Position numbers and translations under genes: made by a program | Shown here: positions 56,067 to 63,926 of the stretch, piece by piece | Layout of the letters: each line of letters begins with the position of its first letter | How positions within the stretch are numbered: the first letter of the stretch is position 1 | Notes under the pieces: model-generated | Told to the model about the DNA's origin: nothing | The model's input: the letters and a program-made list of their open reading frames with translations, nothing else | The model's database searches: none | NCBI RefSeq assembly: GCF_000771405.1 | Contig: NZ_JDUI01000001.1 | Coordinates: 265,203-329,202 of the forward strand | DNA length: 64,000 nt | Source of the DNA: Bifidobacterium pullorum DSM 20433 | GTDB lineage: Bacteria; Actinomycetota; Actinomycetes; Actinomycetales; Bifidobacteriaceae | Direction: 5' to 3'

Positions 56067-57164
56067 TCAGCGGTTCTTGAAGTATCGGAACAGCTGCGAT
56101 TCTCGAATCAGCAGCCCCGACACCAGCGCGGCGCATACCGTACCCGCGAGCAACGCCAGCGGCGTGCGGATGGCCGCGCCCAGCACCGTCAGTGGATCCG
56201 ACGCGGCCAGGCGCACACATGCCGCGGCCAGCAGACTGCAGGATGCGGCCGTGGCCAGTCCCGCCCACACCGTGGTCTCCACCGCGATGCCGAACAACTG
56301 CGCGCCTTTGCTTTGGCCGCTGTGCAACGCGCCCGCGTATTCCAACCGCCGCCGGCGCACCGACATCGCCCCCAGCAGCAGTCCGACCGCCAGCGCGATC
56401 AACGGCATCCACCGGGTCATACGCGTCAGGTACCCGCTGGTCGCGTCATACCGGGAATCGAAGCCCTTGTTGACCTGGGTCACCCCCACGCTGGTGGATT
56501 GCGCGCCCCGCTCGGTGACGATGACGGTGGAGTACAACAGGCCATCGGTCTCGTCGCTGGCAGGCCACTGCTTGGCCCAGCATTCCTCGAACGCGCGCCC
56601 GTCGTCGGCGGAGACCGGGGTGAGCACCGCGTAGGCGAAGCGCGTATCGCGCCCGTCGTTCGGCCAGTCGAACACACCGGCCACCGTGGTGGCGCCGTGG
56701 TCGGTCTCGAACCGGCTGCCGACGGTCAGGCCGAAATCATCGGCCACCACGTTGGACACCCATACGCCGTTCGCGTCCGCGGCAAGCGCAGGGTCGTCCT
56801 CCCCCGCGATGACCAGCGCCAGCATGCCCGACGTCACCTCGTAGGAGGCGATATCACGTCCGGGTGTGGATTTCGGCACGATCTGCGGTCCGATGCGCAT
56901 GGCACCGGATGCGGAGGGACCGCCGTCCACCTCCGTCAGACGGTCGCAGGTCGCCCCGTCCACCTGGCCGCCGACCACGCTTTTCACATCGGCGTCCGCA
57001 TGGATGCGAGCCGCGGCCTCCTGCTCCAACGCCATGACGGTCATCGCCTCATACCCGGCCAGCAGCCCGCCTGCCAGCAGCACGACCAGAAACAGCAGGA
57101 ACGCACGAGACGTGCCCGCGGCGATGTTGCGCATCGCCTCCGACAACACCGACCCCAACCTCAT
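56067..57164 (-). CDS. MacB/FtsX-type ABC permease
   Basis: A 365-residue membrane protein with the MacB-like layout. One N-terminal helix (AFLLFLVVLLAGGLLAGYEA) is followed by an extracytoplasmic domain of about 200 residues, then three C-terminal helices (WMPLIALAVGLLLGAMSV, FGIAVETTVWAGLATAASCS, PLALLAGTVCAALVSGLLIR). It would form the transmembrane part of an exporter or mechanotransmission complex with the ATPase and adaptor genes upstream. The ATG overlaps the ATPase stop by 4 bp. Substrate is unknown; candidates include peptides or lipids. Confidence 0.75.
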   Translation of the reverse strand: MRLGSVLSEAMRNIAAGTSRAFLLFLVVLLAGGLLAGYEAMTVMALEQEAAARIHADADVKSVVGGQVDGATCDRLTEVDGGPSASGAMRIGPQIVPKSTPGRDIASYEVTSGMLALVIAGEDDPALAADANGVWVSNVVADDFGLTVGSRFETDHGATTVAGVFDWPNDGRDTRFAYAVLTPVSADDGRAFEECWAKQWPASDETDGLLYSTVIVTERGAQSTSVGVTQVNKGFDSRYDATSGYLTRMTRWMPLIALAVGLLLGAMSVRRRRLEYAGALHSGQSKGAQLFGIAVETTVWAGLATAASCSLLAAACVRLAASDPLTVLGAAIRTPLALLAGTVCAALVSGLLIRESQLFRYFKNR

Positions 57165-57892
57165 CGCGTTCCCTCCCGTTCCGGGGTTTCCGCCGCAGCC
57201 ATATCGATTTTGGCCGCAACACTCGCCGCTGAGCCGTCGCCGGATGCGGCACCGGCAGCAACGTCGGATGATGGCGGGCGCTTGTCCTCCGGCGCGTAGT
57301 CGGCCAGATCGATGACGCGTTCGCAGGCGTCGCGGGTATCCGGATCATGGGTGGCGACGACCACGATCATGCCCTGCCCCGCCAGATTGCCGAGCACATG
57401 GCTGACCGAGTGGGCGGTGCGGGTGTCCAGCTGGGCGGTCGGCTCGTCGACGAGCAGCAGGTCGGGTTTCGAGCAGACGGCACGGGCCAGCATCAGCCGC
57501 TGCGCCTCCCCTCCGGACAGGTCCGAGAACCGGCGTTCGGCCGCATATCCCAGGTCGAACAATTCCATGGCGGCCATCGCCTCCGGTTCTGCGTCGCGCC
57601 GCCGCTCCCTTTTGGCCAGCAACGGGAAGACCACATGATCGAGGGCGCTGCGTTCCGGCACGCCGTACGGGTTCTGGAACACCCAGCCAATCCGGTTGAT
57701 GCCGTCGCGTTCCACGCTGCCTTCGGCCGGCCGCTCCCATCCGGCCAGGATGGACAACAACGTGGATTTGCCGCAGCCGGATGGTCCGCAGATCGCAACC
57801 GTATGCCCCGGTTCGATCGTGAAGTCGAGGTGTTCGAACAGGGTGTCGGTGCCGGGGAACCGATGCGCCAGACCGTGCGCGCTCACGAACAT
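57161..57892 (-). CDS. ABC transporter ATP-binding protein (MacB/LolD type)
   Basis: A 243-residue ATPase. Motifs: Walker A GPSGCGKSTLLSILAG, Q-loop VFQNPYGVPERSALDHVVFP, signature [16 protein letters not shown], Walker B LLLVDEPTAQLDT, H-loop VATHDPDTRDACERVI. The fold matches the MacB/LolD group that partners with FtsX-type permeases. It ends in a low-complexity Ala/Gly tail, AAGAASGDGSAASVAAK. ATG 57892 lies inside the 3' end of the adaptor gene (10-bp overlap), so the three genes are translationally coupled. Confidence 0.85.
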   Translation of the reverse strand: MFVSAHGLAHRFPGTDTLFEHLDFTIEPGHTVAICGPSGCGKSTLLSILAGWERPAEGSVERDGINRIGWVFQNPYGVPERSALDHVVFPLLAKRERRRDAEPEAMAAMELFDLGYAAERRFSDLSGGEAQRLMLARAVCSKPDLLLVDEPTAQLDTRTAHSVSHVLGNLAGQGMIVVVATHDPDTRDACERVIDLADYAPEDKRPPSSDVAAGAASGDGSAASVAAKIDMAAAETPEREGTR

Positions 57893-58995
57893 GACGCCCC
57901 CGCGATCGCCGGCCCGATCCTCACCGTATCGATCGACGCGGCGTCGGTGCCGTCGCTCGGCTGAACAAGGCTGGCGCCCAATTCCGCCCCCACGATGGCG
58001 ACGGGGACGATCCGCCCATCCTCCGCGACGATGCACCCGTTGACGCCGTCATCGGCGCCGACGACGGCCGCGGCCGGTACACGCAGCGCGGTGATCGGGG
58101 TGACCAGCGTCAGCGACGCGTCCAATCCCGCGGACAGGTCGATGGTGCCGTTGGCGCTGCCCTGCAGCATCTGCTGGAATTCGGGTGTGGCGGTAATCTG
58201 CGCGCAGAATGCGGCGTCGTCCACGCCGGTGGCGTTGGCCGGCAGCGTGATGCTCTGCCCGTACATGGTCAGCGTGCGGTCCTGGGCGGAGGGCTGGCCG
58301 TTCTTGATGTCGAGCCTGGTGATGGTTCCCGGGATCTCGCCGATCGGGGAACCGGCCGCGACCATCGTGCCGACGGTGCCCGACCAGTTTGCCGCAGTGA
58401 CCGATGGGGACGGGATCCACAGCGTATCCGCGAGCAGCAGCGTGCCATCCGAGTCGTTGCCATGGTCGATCATCAGCTGCTGCCAGCCCAGTTGGGTGTA
58501 CCAGGTGAACGTGGTGGAATCCGGGGAGGACGAGTAGCCCAACCGGTTGAGTTCGTTGTTGACGGCGAGCGCATCCTGCCCCACATCGCCCGGCCTGATG
58601 TCGCGGTACAGCGGGATGGCGGTGTTCAACGCCACCACCGCACGACCGTTGACCTGATAGGCGGCGCGACCGGAAACCAACCCGGTTCCGGACCAGTCGG
58701 CGGTCACCGTGCCGGTGGCGTTGCCGAGCAGCTGGCGCGAGGCCGAGACGATCGGTACGACGGTGACCTGCTGCGAGCCGGTGTACTCCTGCGTGTTGAC
58801 CGGAGCGCCGGTCACCTGTTTGGCCGGTGACAGCAATTCCGGAGGCCTGTCCGGCAGGAACAGCGCGCACGCCCCCACCGCGAGCGCCGCCACCGTCACC
58901 ACGGCCAGCAGCAGCCAGGTGACCGATACGCGGCGGCGGTCGTGCCGTCGTGTCTGGCTACGCCCCATCCTCGGTTTCCGTGTCATCTTCGCCAT
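57883..58995 (-). CDS. Membrane-anchored adaptor protein of ABC export module (MacA-like)
   Basis: A 370-residue protein with one N-terminal helix (SVTWLLLAVVTVAALAVGAC) after a basic cytoplasmic stretch. The extracytoplasmic part includes a segment resembling a peptidoglycan-binding fold, PGDVGQDALAVNNELNRLGY, where adaptor proteins of Gram-positive ABC exporters often carry one, and a C-terminal beta domain (LRVPAAAVVGADDGVNGCIV) like the MacA/HlyD membrane-proximal region. ATG 58995 is used; GTG 59001 is an alternative. It heads the three-gene module and is divergent from the lipoprotein and two-component region; the 277-bp gap between them could hold shared control sites. Confidence 0.7.
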   Translation of the reverse strand: MAKMTRKPRMGRSQTRRHDRRRVSVTWLLLAVVTVAALAVGACALFLPDRPPELLSPAKQVTGAPVNTQEYTGSQQVTVVPIVSASRQLLGNATGTVTADWSGTGLVSGRAAYQVNGRAVVALNTAIPLYRDIRPGDVGQDALAVNNELNRLGYSSSPDSTTFTWYTQLGWQQLMIDHGNDSDGTLLLADTLWIPSPSVTAANWSGTVGTMVAAGSPIGEIPGTITRLDIKNGQPSAQDRTLTMYGQSITLPANATGVDDAAFCAQITATPEFQQMLQGSANGTIDLSAGLDASLTLVTPITALRVPAAAVVGADDGVNGCIVAEDGRIVPVAIVGAELGASLVQPSDGTDAASIDTVRIGPAIAGASCS

Positions 58996-59108
58996 AATCA
59001 CCGCCCCAAGCCCGGTACTTCCGCACTGTGTATTCTGTCTGTCGACAATGTGGGATGTTAGCTGTATCTTACCGTCGGCAACCGGCGACCGATCCCCGCC
59101 GACACACT

Positions 59109-59123
59109 ACGCATTTTGTGCAT
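59109..59123. promoter_or_regulatory. Shared motif ACGCATTTTGTGCAT (variant) before lipoprotein 1
   Basis: Differs at 2 of 15 positions from ACGCGTTTTGTGTAT at 60075-60089. It lies 150 bp before the first lipoprotein gene. Candidate binding site for the local response regulator. Confidence 0.4.
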
Positions 59124-59134
59124 CTGCAAAGCGC

Positions 59135-59159
59135 GTGTTGTCATCCCTGCCGACAACAC
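59135..59159. repeat. GTGTTGTC palindrome, isolated copy
   Basis: GTGTTGTC (59135-59142) and GACAACAC (59152-59159) are the same arms as in the cluster at 6883-7014, around a 9-bp loop. It lies in the divergent gap between the ABC export module and lipoprotein 1. Confidence 0.65.
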
Positions 59160-59272
59160 TATTCCAAAATAGAAGGCACCAAATGCCGTGCTGGGTGTCG
59201 ATTCGCTCACTGTTTTGACGCCGCATACAGCACAGCGACGAGGATGTGCCATGGGACGGAGGACGAATAACC

Positions 59273-59977
59273 ATGACCCAGCGCACCGGTAATGCACAGC
59301 AGGGCGCCGTGGCGGTCGCGCGGCGCTTTGCCGCATGTATGGGCATTATGGCGTGCATCGTGCTGGCGTCATGCTCATCGGAAACGGAGCATGCCGGAGG
59401 CGAGCCGGCAGCCGGTTCCCGTCTCGCATCCAATCTCACCGAATACATGAATGCACGCATCGCTGATTCATCGCTGTCGGAGTATCAGCGAACCATATTG
59501 GAATCATCGGCCGAGTCCGGACATATCGCGGTGTCCGACTATGAACGGGCGTGGGACGAATATCGGAACTGCATGTATGCGCACGGTTATTCCGAAATCA
59601 ATCTTGTGAAATTCTCCAATGGCATGTACGTGGAAGCCCCCATCGAGGGAGGAACCGAATCCCAAATTCAACAATACAATCTGGACATGCAGCAGTGCGC
59701 CGCCGAGTACGTGTCCGTCATCGACACGGTGTTCGGGCTGCAGCAGGGCAATCCGAACCTGTACGCCGATCAGGACGTCGCCATTGTCGACTGCTTCCAC
59801 CGATCGGATCTCGTGCCGAAGGACTACACGGTTGAACGGTATCGGCAGGAACGCTCCGACCAGCAATATTCCATCGACATCAACAATCCGGGCATCCGGT
59901 CCTGCGAGGTGGCCAACAAGCGGATCCGCTTCGACGTCTCAGATCCGAACACTCCCGTCGAGCATCCGTTCTCATGA
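59273..59977 (+). CDS. Lipoprotein 1 of a four-cysteine family
   Basis: A 234-residue putative lipoprotein. ATG 59273 follows GGACGGAGGAC; the signal peptide ends in the lipobox LASC with C34 (GIMACIVLASC). After a linker of about 20 residues comes the domain shared with the two genes at 62343 and 63127: SDYERAWDEYRNCMYAHGY, FSNGMYVEAPIEGGTESQIQ, QQGNPNLYADQDVAIVDCFH, LVPKDYTVERYRQER and RSCEVANKRIRFDVSD. Four cysteines in that domain (in YRNC, QQC, VDC and RSC) are conserved in all three, so two disulfides are likely outside the cell. I do not recognise the family. It lies 180 bp upstream of the secreted-peptide gene of the two-component system. Confidence 0.72.
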   Translation: MTQRTGNAQQGAVAVARRFAACMGIMACIVLASCSSETEHAGGEPAAGSRLASNLTEYMNARIADSSLSEYQRTILESSAESGHIAVSDYERAWDEYRNCMYAHGYSEINLVKFSNGMYVEAPIEGGTESQIQQYNLDMQQCAAEYVSVIDTVFGLQQGNPNLYADQDVAIVDCFHRSDLVPKDYTVERYRQERSDQQYSIDINNPGIRSCEVANKRIRFDVSDPNTPVEHPFS

Positions 59978-60074
59978 TGCCATAGGCAGCATGACGGCTG
60001 TGTCCGCCGCTGCGTTGCATCATCAGTCTGCGTATGACGGCTCGGCACAGACATCAACGGCCCCATGCAGGTGT

Positions 60075-60089
60075 ACGCGTTTTGTGTAT
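60075..60089. promoter_or_regulatory. Shared motif ACGCGTTTTGTGTAT before the secreted peptide gene
   Basis: The inner 14 bp, CGCGTTTTGTGTAT (60076-60089), are identical, in reverse orientation, to 62249-62262 before lipoprotein 2. It lies 30 bp upstream of a good -10 (TACAAT), a plausible activator position for a NarL-type response regulator. Confidence 0.5.
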
Positions 60090-60120
60090 CCAGGATTGCT
60101 GTATCTCACCGTTCCCGTTC

Positions 60121-60126
60121 TACAAT
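60121..60126 (+). promoter_or_regulatory. -10 element TACAAT of the peptide/two-component operon
   Basis: TACAAT lies 31 bp before the peptide start codon. The expected -35 region holds GCTGTATCTCACCGT (60098-60112), whose near-copy GCTGTATCTTACCGT is at 59061-59075; it does not resemble TTGACA, consistent with activator dependence. Confidence 0.5.
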
Positions 60127-60157
60127 GGAGAAGACGTGAAGAGGAGGGAGCCCCATC

Positions 60158-60313
60158 ATGAAGCATCTTGTCGCAGCAATTGCCGTACTGGTCATGGTAT
60201 GCGCGCCCACGGCGGCTGTCACCGTAACCGGGGACGACGTACAGCCGTCACCGGCCAGTGCACGCTACATCGAATGCCCGGTCATCATTCAATGGCTCTG
60301 CGACCGTTTGTGA
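60158..60313 (+). CDS. 51-residue secreted peptide with a two-cysteine C-terminus
   Basis: ATG 60158 follows GAGGAGGGAG (60141-60150). The 51-codon product begins MKHLVAAIAVLVMVCAPTAA, a clear Sec signal peptide with a likely cleavage site near PTAA. The mature part is about 30 residues: VTVTGDDVQPSPASAR, then YIECPVIIQWLCDRL. The two cysteines enclose PVIIQWL and could form a nine-residue disulfide ring at the C-terminus, with charged DRL at the very end. It lies 32 bp upstream of a response regulator and histidine kinase on the same strand. A signal or sensor-accessory peptide for that kinase is a reasonable hypothesis; a small toxin or bacteriocin is an alternative. I recognise no homologue. 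Confidence 0.7.
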   Translation: MKHLVAAIAVLVMVCAPTAAVTVTGDDVQPSPASARYIECPVIIQWLCDRL

Positions 60314-60345
60314 TCGGCCGGTATCTCTGACGAATCAGATCAGAT

Positions 60346-61038
60346 ATGGAATCCCTGCAGATTCTCGCGTTGCGTGCAAAACACCCAAACGATTCGCGGG
60401 AATCAGACAACAGCGTCGCCATCATCGACAATGATGAGCGCGTCATACGTTCGCTTGTGGATTTGTTCGCCTATTCACCCGACGGGTTCACCGTGCTCTG
60501 GACCGCCACCAGCGGGGTTTCGGCATTACGTCAATGCGAGAATCCGGCGAATGTCCCTGGACTGTTCCTTATCGATATGCATCTGGAGGGACCGCAAGGG
60601 GCCGATGTCTGCCGCCGCATTCGCAGAACCGATGCCAGCACGCCCATTCTGGCGATGACCTGCTATTCCCTTAATCACTACCTGCACGCGGCGATCGAGG
60701 CCGGGGCGCAAGGCCTGGTCGATAAAAGCGACGACGCCGCCCTACTCCACGCCATGCGCCTCGTCCGTTCCGGACAGGCGCTCGAAGGGTTTGATACCCC
60801 GCGCCTCGCATATGTGCGAATCAGTCGAACCGTGCAACGATTCGACGCCTTGACCGACCGGGAAGTGGAAATCATCAACCTCTGCGCCTACGAGGGCATG
60901 CTCAACGGGGAGATCGCGGAGCGGCTCCATATCTCCGAAGCCACTGTGCGCAAGCATCTGCAGCACGTCATAGAAAAACTCAATGTCAAAAACACCCGGC
61001 AGGCGATTTCGCTATGGCTGACCAGCGGCGGCATCTGA
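60346..61038 (+). CDS. NarL/FixJ-family response regulator
   Basis: A 230-residue response regulator. The receiver domain has the acidic pocket in VAIIDNDERVI, the phospho-accepting D77 in LFLIDMHLEGPQG, the switch Thr in ILAMTCYS and the conserved Lys in GLVDKSDD. The C-terminal LuxR-type helix-turn-helix is DALTDREVEIINLCAYEGML, NGEIAERLHISEATVRKHLQ, HVIEKLNVKNTRQAI. ATG 60346 begins 32 bp after the peptide stop. Its stop overlaps the kinase ATG (TGATG), so the two are coupled. Likely targets are the motifs in front of the peptide and lipoprotein genes. Confidence 0.93.
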   Translation: MESLQILALRAKHPNDSRESDNSVAIIDNDERVIRSLVDLFAYSPDGFTVLWTATSGVSALRQCENPANVPGLFLIDMHLEGPQGADVCRRIRRTDASTPILAMTCYSLNHYLHAAIEAGAQGLVDKSDDAALLHAMRLVRSGQALEGFDTPRLAYVRISRTVQRFDALTDREVEIINLCAYEGMLNGEIAERLHISEATVRKHLQHVIEKLNVKNTRQAISLWLTSGGI

Positions 61039-62198
61039 TGCGAGCATTCACGGCGGTCCGAGGCATACGCACTGTCGTCAAGCATCCCATCGCACTGGCC
61101 ATTGACGTGCTCACCGTGATGCTCTATCTCTGGGAAGCCGCGATCATCAGGCCCTCCGACACCATCACCGTTGCGGCAACCGTCATTGTGCTGATGCCGG
61201 TCATCGCCACCGCCTTCCTGCCACGCTTGGCCTGGTTGTCCTTTCAAGTGCTCAGCATCGCCTCCGCCTTATGCCCGCCCATATTCGAGGGACTGCCTTC
61301 CACGCACTTTTCCCTCTTGTTCGCCTTGGGACTGATCGCGTACAGGTACAGCACACGTACCGCCATCGGCGTGCTGTCGGGATCCATCGCGGTACAGCTT
61401 CTCACCGCCGTGCTGCCAGCGCTTCACGGATCGCTATTGCGCAATATGCCCTCGTTCATCGCGATGTACGCCTTGAGCACGCTGCTCGGTTGCTCGCTGA
61501 GGTGGCGTGAGGAACTGTTCGCCTTACGATTGGGGGAACAGCGTATCCGCCAGCACAATATCCTGCTGCAGCGCAATGCCCGTTTGGCGCAGCGCATCCA
61601 TGATTCGGTGACGGGAGAGCTGTCATTCATTGCCAGGCTGGCGCAGCAGCAGCTCCGTTCCTCCGATACGGCCGAATGGCGCCAGGTGAATGATTCGGCC
61701 CGCAAGGCGCTGCAACAGGTCAAACAGGTCATCGACACACTGGATCGAACCGAACAACGGAACCGTCAAGAACCCGCGCATGACGATTTCGTCAACCGCA
61801 TACGATTGACCCTCCAGCGAGGAGACCAGTCCACACACGCCGTGAACATCCACGGCCAGGCGGTCGTCCATGTCATCGGCGACTGCCGGCCCTCGCCACA
61901 ACACCAGCAGCTCATCCTCGATGTGCTCCATGAGGTGTACGCGAATATCCTCCGTGATGTTTCGAGCGGGTCCGGCTATGAATTATCAGTGCTATTGGAC
62001 TCGGATGCCGTGCAGATCACCCAGTTCAATCCGCTGTCAGGACAGGATGCGGGCAACGGCATGCCACACTCGGGACATGGGTTGGCCGGTCTGCGCAAAC
62101 GTATCGAACATGCGGGTGGCAGGCTCATCACACGTCCGGAGAACGGGGATTGGACCTTCTATGCCATGATCCCCGTTCCCGACAGCCCCGCGCAATAA
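61038..62198 (+). CDS. Membrane histidine kinase, HisKA_3 type, six predicted helices
   Basis: A 386-residue sensor kinase. The N-terminal 150 residues hold about six membrane helices with very short loops (e.g. IALAIDVLTVMLYLWEAAII, TITVAATVIVLMPVIATAFL, AIGVLSGSIAVQLLTAVLPA) and no extracellular domain, as in kinases that sense membrane state or small peptides. The phospho-accepting histidine is H188 in LAQRIHDSVTGELSFIARLA. The ATPase domain is reduced but recognisable: N-box VLHEVYANILRDV, and GHGLAGLRKRIEHAGGRLIT. The usual D-box reads ITQFNPLSG. It pairs with the response regulator immediately upstream. Confidence 0.9.
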   Translation: MRAFTAVRGIRTVVKHPIALAIDVLTVMLYLWEAAIIRPSDTITVAATVIVLMPVIATAFLPRLAWLSFQVLSIASALCPPIFEGLPSTHFSLLFALGLIAYRYSTRTAIGVLSGSIAVQLLTAVLPALHGSLLRNMPSFIAMYALSTLLGCSLRWREELFALRLGEQRIRQHNILLQRNARLAQRIHDSVTGELSFIARLAQQQLRSSDTAEWRQVNDSARKALQQVKQVIDTLDRTEQRNRQEPAHDDFVNRIRLTLQRGDQSTHAVNIHGQAVVHVIGDCRPSPQHQQLILDVLHEVYANILRDVSSGSGYELSVLLDSDAVQITQFNPLSGQDAGNGMPHSGHGLAGLRKRIEHAGGRLITRPENGDWTFYAMIPVPDSPAQ

Positions 62199-62248
62199 CG
62201 TCACGGATGAAGACGCTCAGCAGGCGCGACATCTCCGCAGCGGAGAAT

Positions 62249-62262
62249 ATACACAAAACGCG
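62249..62262. promoter_or_regulatory. Shared motif ATACACAAAACGCG before lipoprotein 2
   Basis: Exact reverse complement of 60076-60089. It lies 80 bp before the lipoprotein 2 start, partly overlapping a small hairpin (GCGCATC 62260-62266 with GATGCGC 62273-62279). Confidence 0.5.
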
Positions 62263-62342
62263 CATCGTCCGAGATGCGCATTCCTGCGCTGGTTTCTATG
62301 ATGAAGACCATCGAAGCACCGACGCTTGCGAGGAGGGACATC

Positions 62343-63062
62343 TTGTGCATAGGTACGATGATGAAAAGGGTGCTTTCAGCGGTGTTCACGATCACGTTGG
62401 CTTGTTCTCTCGCCGCCTGTGCCGGTGGTTCCTCCTCCGTTAGCGCATCGAATCCGCCGGAACAGGGCAACGATACGGATACGTCTCAAGCCCGTCTGGC
62501 GGATTCGATGCAGTCCTACTTCCAGCAACAACTCGATAACGCGACGGAGGCTGGGGATGCCGTGTCGCCGCAACAAATCGATATCCTGCAACGCGGGGTG
62601 GATGCGGGAACGATTCCAATGTCCGATTACGAACAATCCTGGTCGGACTACAAGCAATGCATGATTTCCAAAGGACAACCGGAACCGATACTAACCCGCT
62701 ACGAAAACGGCATATATGTACAGGCCCTGGTGAAGGGATCAGATAAGGCCATGAATGAGTTTTTCTCGGCGCAGACGGAATGCGAAACGCGCCATGTCAC
62801 CTTTGTGAACCAGGCGTATCGCGTGCAATTAGGGAACACGGAACTGTATGCGGATACGAATGTGGCGATTGTGGACTGTATGAAGAAGGCAGGGGCCGTT
62901 CCCATGTCATACACGATCGACCAGTTACTGGAGGAACGTGGCGCGGGAACCGGGGCATTCGACAGGAACACGATCAAACCCGAGGTGAGGTCATGCAATG
63001 CCGCCAACGGGCGTATCATCCTTGATACCGCACGCGATGAGCACCAGATACTCGACGAATAG
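62343..63062 (+). CDS. Lipoprotein 2 of a four-cysteine family
   Basis: A 239-residue putative lipoprotein. TTG 62343 is chosen because AGGAGGG (62331-62337) ends 5 bp before it; the first in-frame ATGs (62358, 62361) are too far from that site. The signal peptide KRVLSAVFTITLACSLAACAGG has lipobox LAAC. The shared domain reads SDYEQSWSDYKQCMISKGQP, YENGIYVQALVKGSDKAMNE, QLGNTELYADTNVAIVDCMK and RSCNAANGRIILDTARD, with all four conserved cysteines. It lies 144 bp past the kinase gene and 64 bp before lipoprotein 3, so the two lipoproteins are probably cotranscribed. Confidence 0.75.
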   Translation: MCIGTMMKRVLSAVFTITLACSLAACAGGSSSVSASNPPEQGNDTDTSQARLADSMQSYFQQQLDNATEAGDAVSPQQIDILQRGVDAGTIPMSDYEQSWSDYKQCMISKGQPEPILTRYENGIYVQALVKGSDKAMNEFFSAQTECETRHVTFVNQAYRVQLGNTELYADTNVAIVDCMKKAGAVPMSYTIDQLLEERGAGTGAFDRNTIKPEVRSCNAANGRIILDTARDEHQILDE

Positions 63063-63126
63063 ACAGATTGGGACACGGTTGAATGATGTCGTATCCGACA
63101 GCCACCCATAGTGAAAGCAGGCAATT

Positions 63127-63873
63127 GTGAACAGCAGATCATCGGGATTACGGTGTTACCTGACGCCATTGCTCGCGCTGTTATGTGCGACAGCGTTGTC
63201 GTTCTCCGGGTGTTCGTCCGTTGACGCCGGGCCGCAATCCGCGGAGGGGCGGTCCGGCGGCGAGACGACTGCTGAACCAACTGATAACACCCGTCTGGCG
63301 GATTCCTTGCAGAGCCTCATCGATACTCTGCTCGAACAGAAACGCAAGGATTTGGAGACCGGTGGCCCCTATGCACCGTCGAAAGAGCTCATTGCCTTAT
63401 TGGAACAGGCTCAGTCGGAAGGTTCCGTTTCATTGTCGAACTATGAGAAGGCATGGTCGAACTATCGGCGATGTGTGGTGGACAGGGGGCAACCCCAGCC
63501 GAAGCTGATTCATTATGCCAATGGCTTATATACCAAAGCGGGGGTCAGCGGAGGCACGCAGGAGCAACGGGATGCGTTCCTGCAGGCCACCGATGAATGC
63601 GAGTACAGCGAGGTGCTGGCGCTGCAGACCATCTACGCCGCCCAGATAGATAATCCGAACCTGTATTCCAGTCCGAACGTCGGAATCGTGGATTGTCTGC
63701 AGCGGCATGGATTGGTGCCGAAGGACTACACCGCGAGCCAGTTCCAGCACGAATCATCGTCGGAGGAGTATTCGTTCGATGAATCGCAGCCTCAGGTCCA
63801 GGCCTGCTACGCGGCAAACAACCGGATTCAGCTCGACGCCTCCGACGAGAGTGTCTGGCAGGACCTGGGTTGA
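63127..63873 (+). CDS. Lipoprotein 3 of a four-cysteine family
   Basis: A 248-residue putative lipoprotein. The start is GTG 63127, behind AAAGCAGG; the signal peptide LTPLLALLCATALSFSGCSS ends in a lipobox SFSGC (C29). The domain reads SNYEKAWSNYRRCVVDRGQP, YANGLYTKAGVSGGTQEQRD, QIDNPNLYSSPNVGIVDCLQ, RHGLVPKDYTASQFQHESSS and QACYAANNRIQLDASDES. It is closer to lipoprotein 1 in the PNLY and LVPKDYT blocks than lipoprotein 2 is. It ends about 55 bp from the rRNA operon terminator. The gene composition is noticeably less G/C-rich than in the rest of the window, as in lipoproteins 1 and 2. Confidence 0.75.
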   Translation: MNSRSSGLRCYLTPLLALLCATALSFSGCSSVDAGPQSAEGRSGGETTAEPTDNTRLADSLQSLIDTLLEQKRKDLETGGPYAPSKELIALLEQAQSEGSVSLSNYEKAWSNYRRCVVDRGQPQPKLIHYANGLYTKAGVSGGTQEQRDAFLQATDECEYSEVLALQTIYAAQIDNPNLYSSPNVGIVDCLQRHGLVPKDYTASQFQHESSSEEYSFDESQPQVQACYAANNRIQLDASDESVWQDLG

Positions 63874-63926
63874 TATCCATGTTGTTCCGGTTGCGTCCAT
63901 ACGTAGGACGGAGGTTTGCCGGGTAT

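Noticed and set aside
59175..59220. 11-codon frame (MPCWVSIRSLF) before lipoprotein 1
   Set aside because: Very short, weak ribosome binding site (AGAAGG), no supporting context; could be chance, so not listed as a gene.
62207..62443. Extra small gene between the kinase and lipoprotein 2
   Set aside because: An open frame from ATG 62207 overlaps the lipoprotein signal-peptide region and has no ribosome binding site; it looks like chance.
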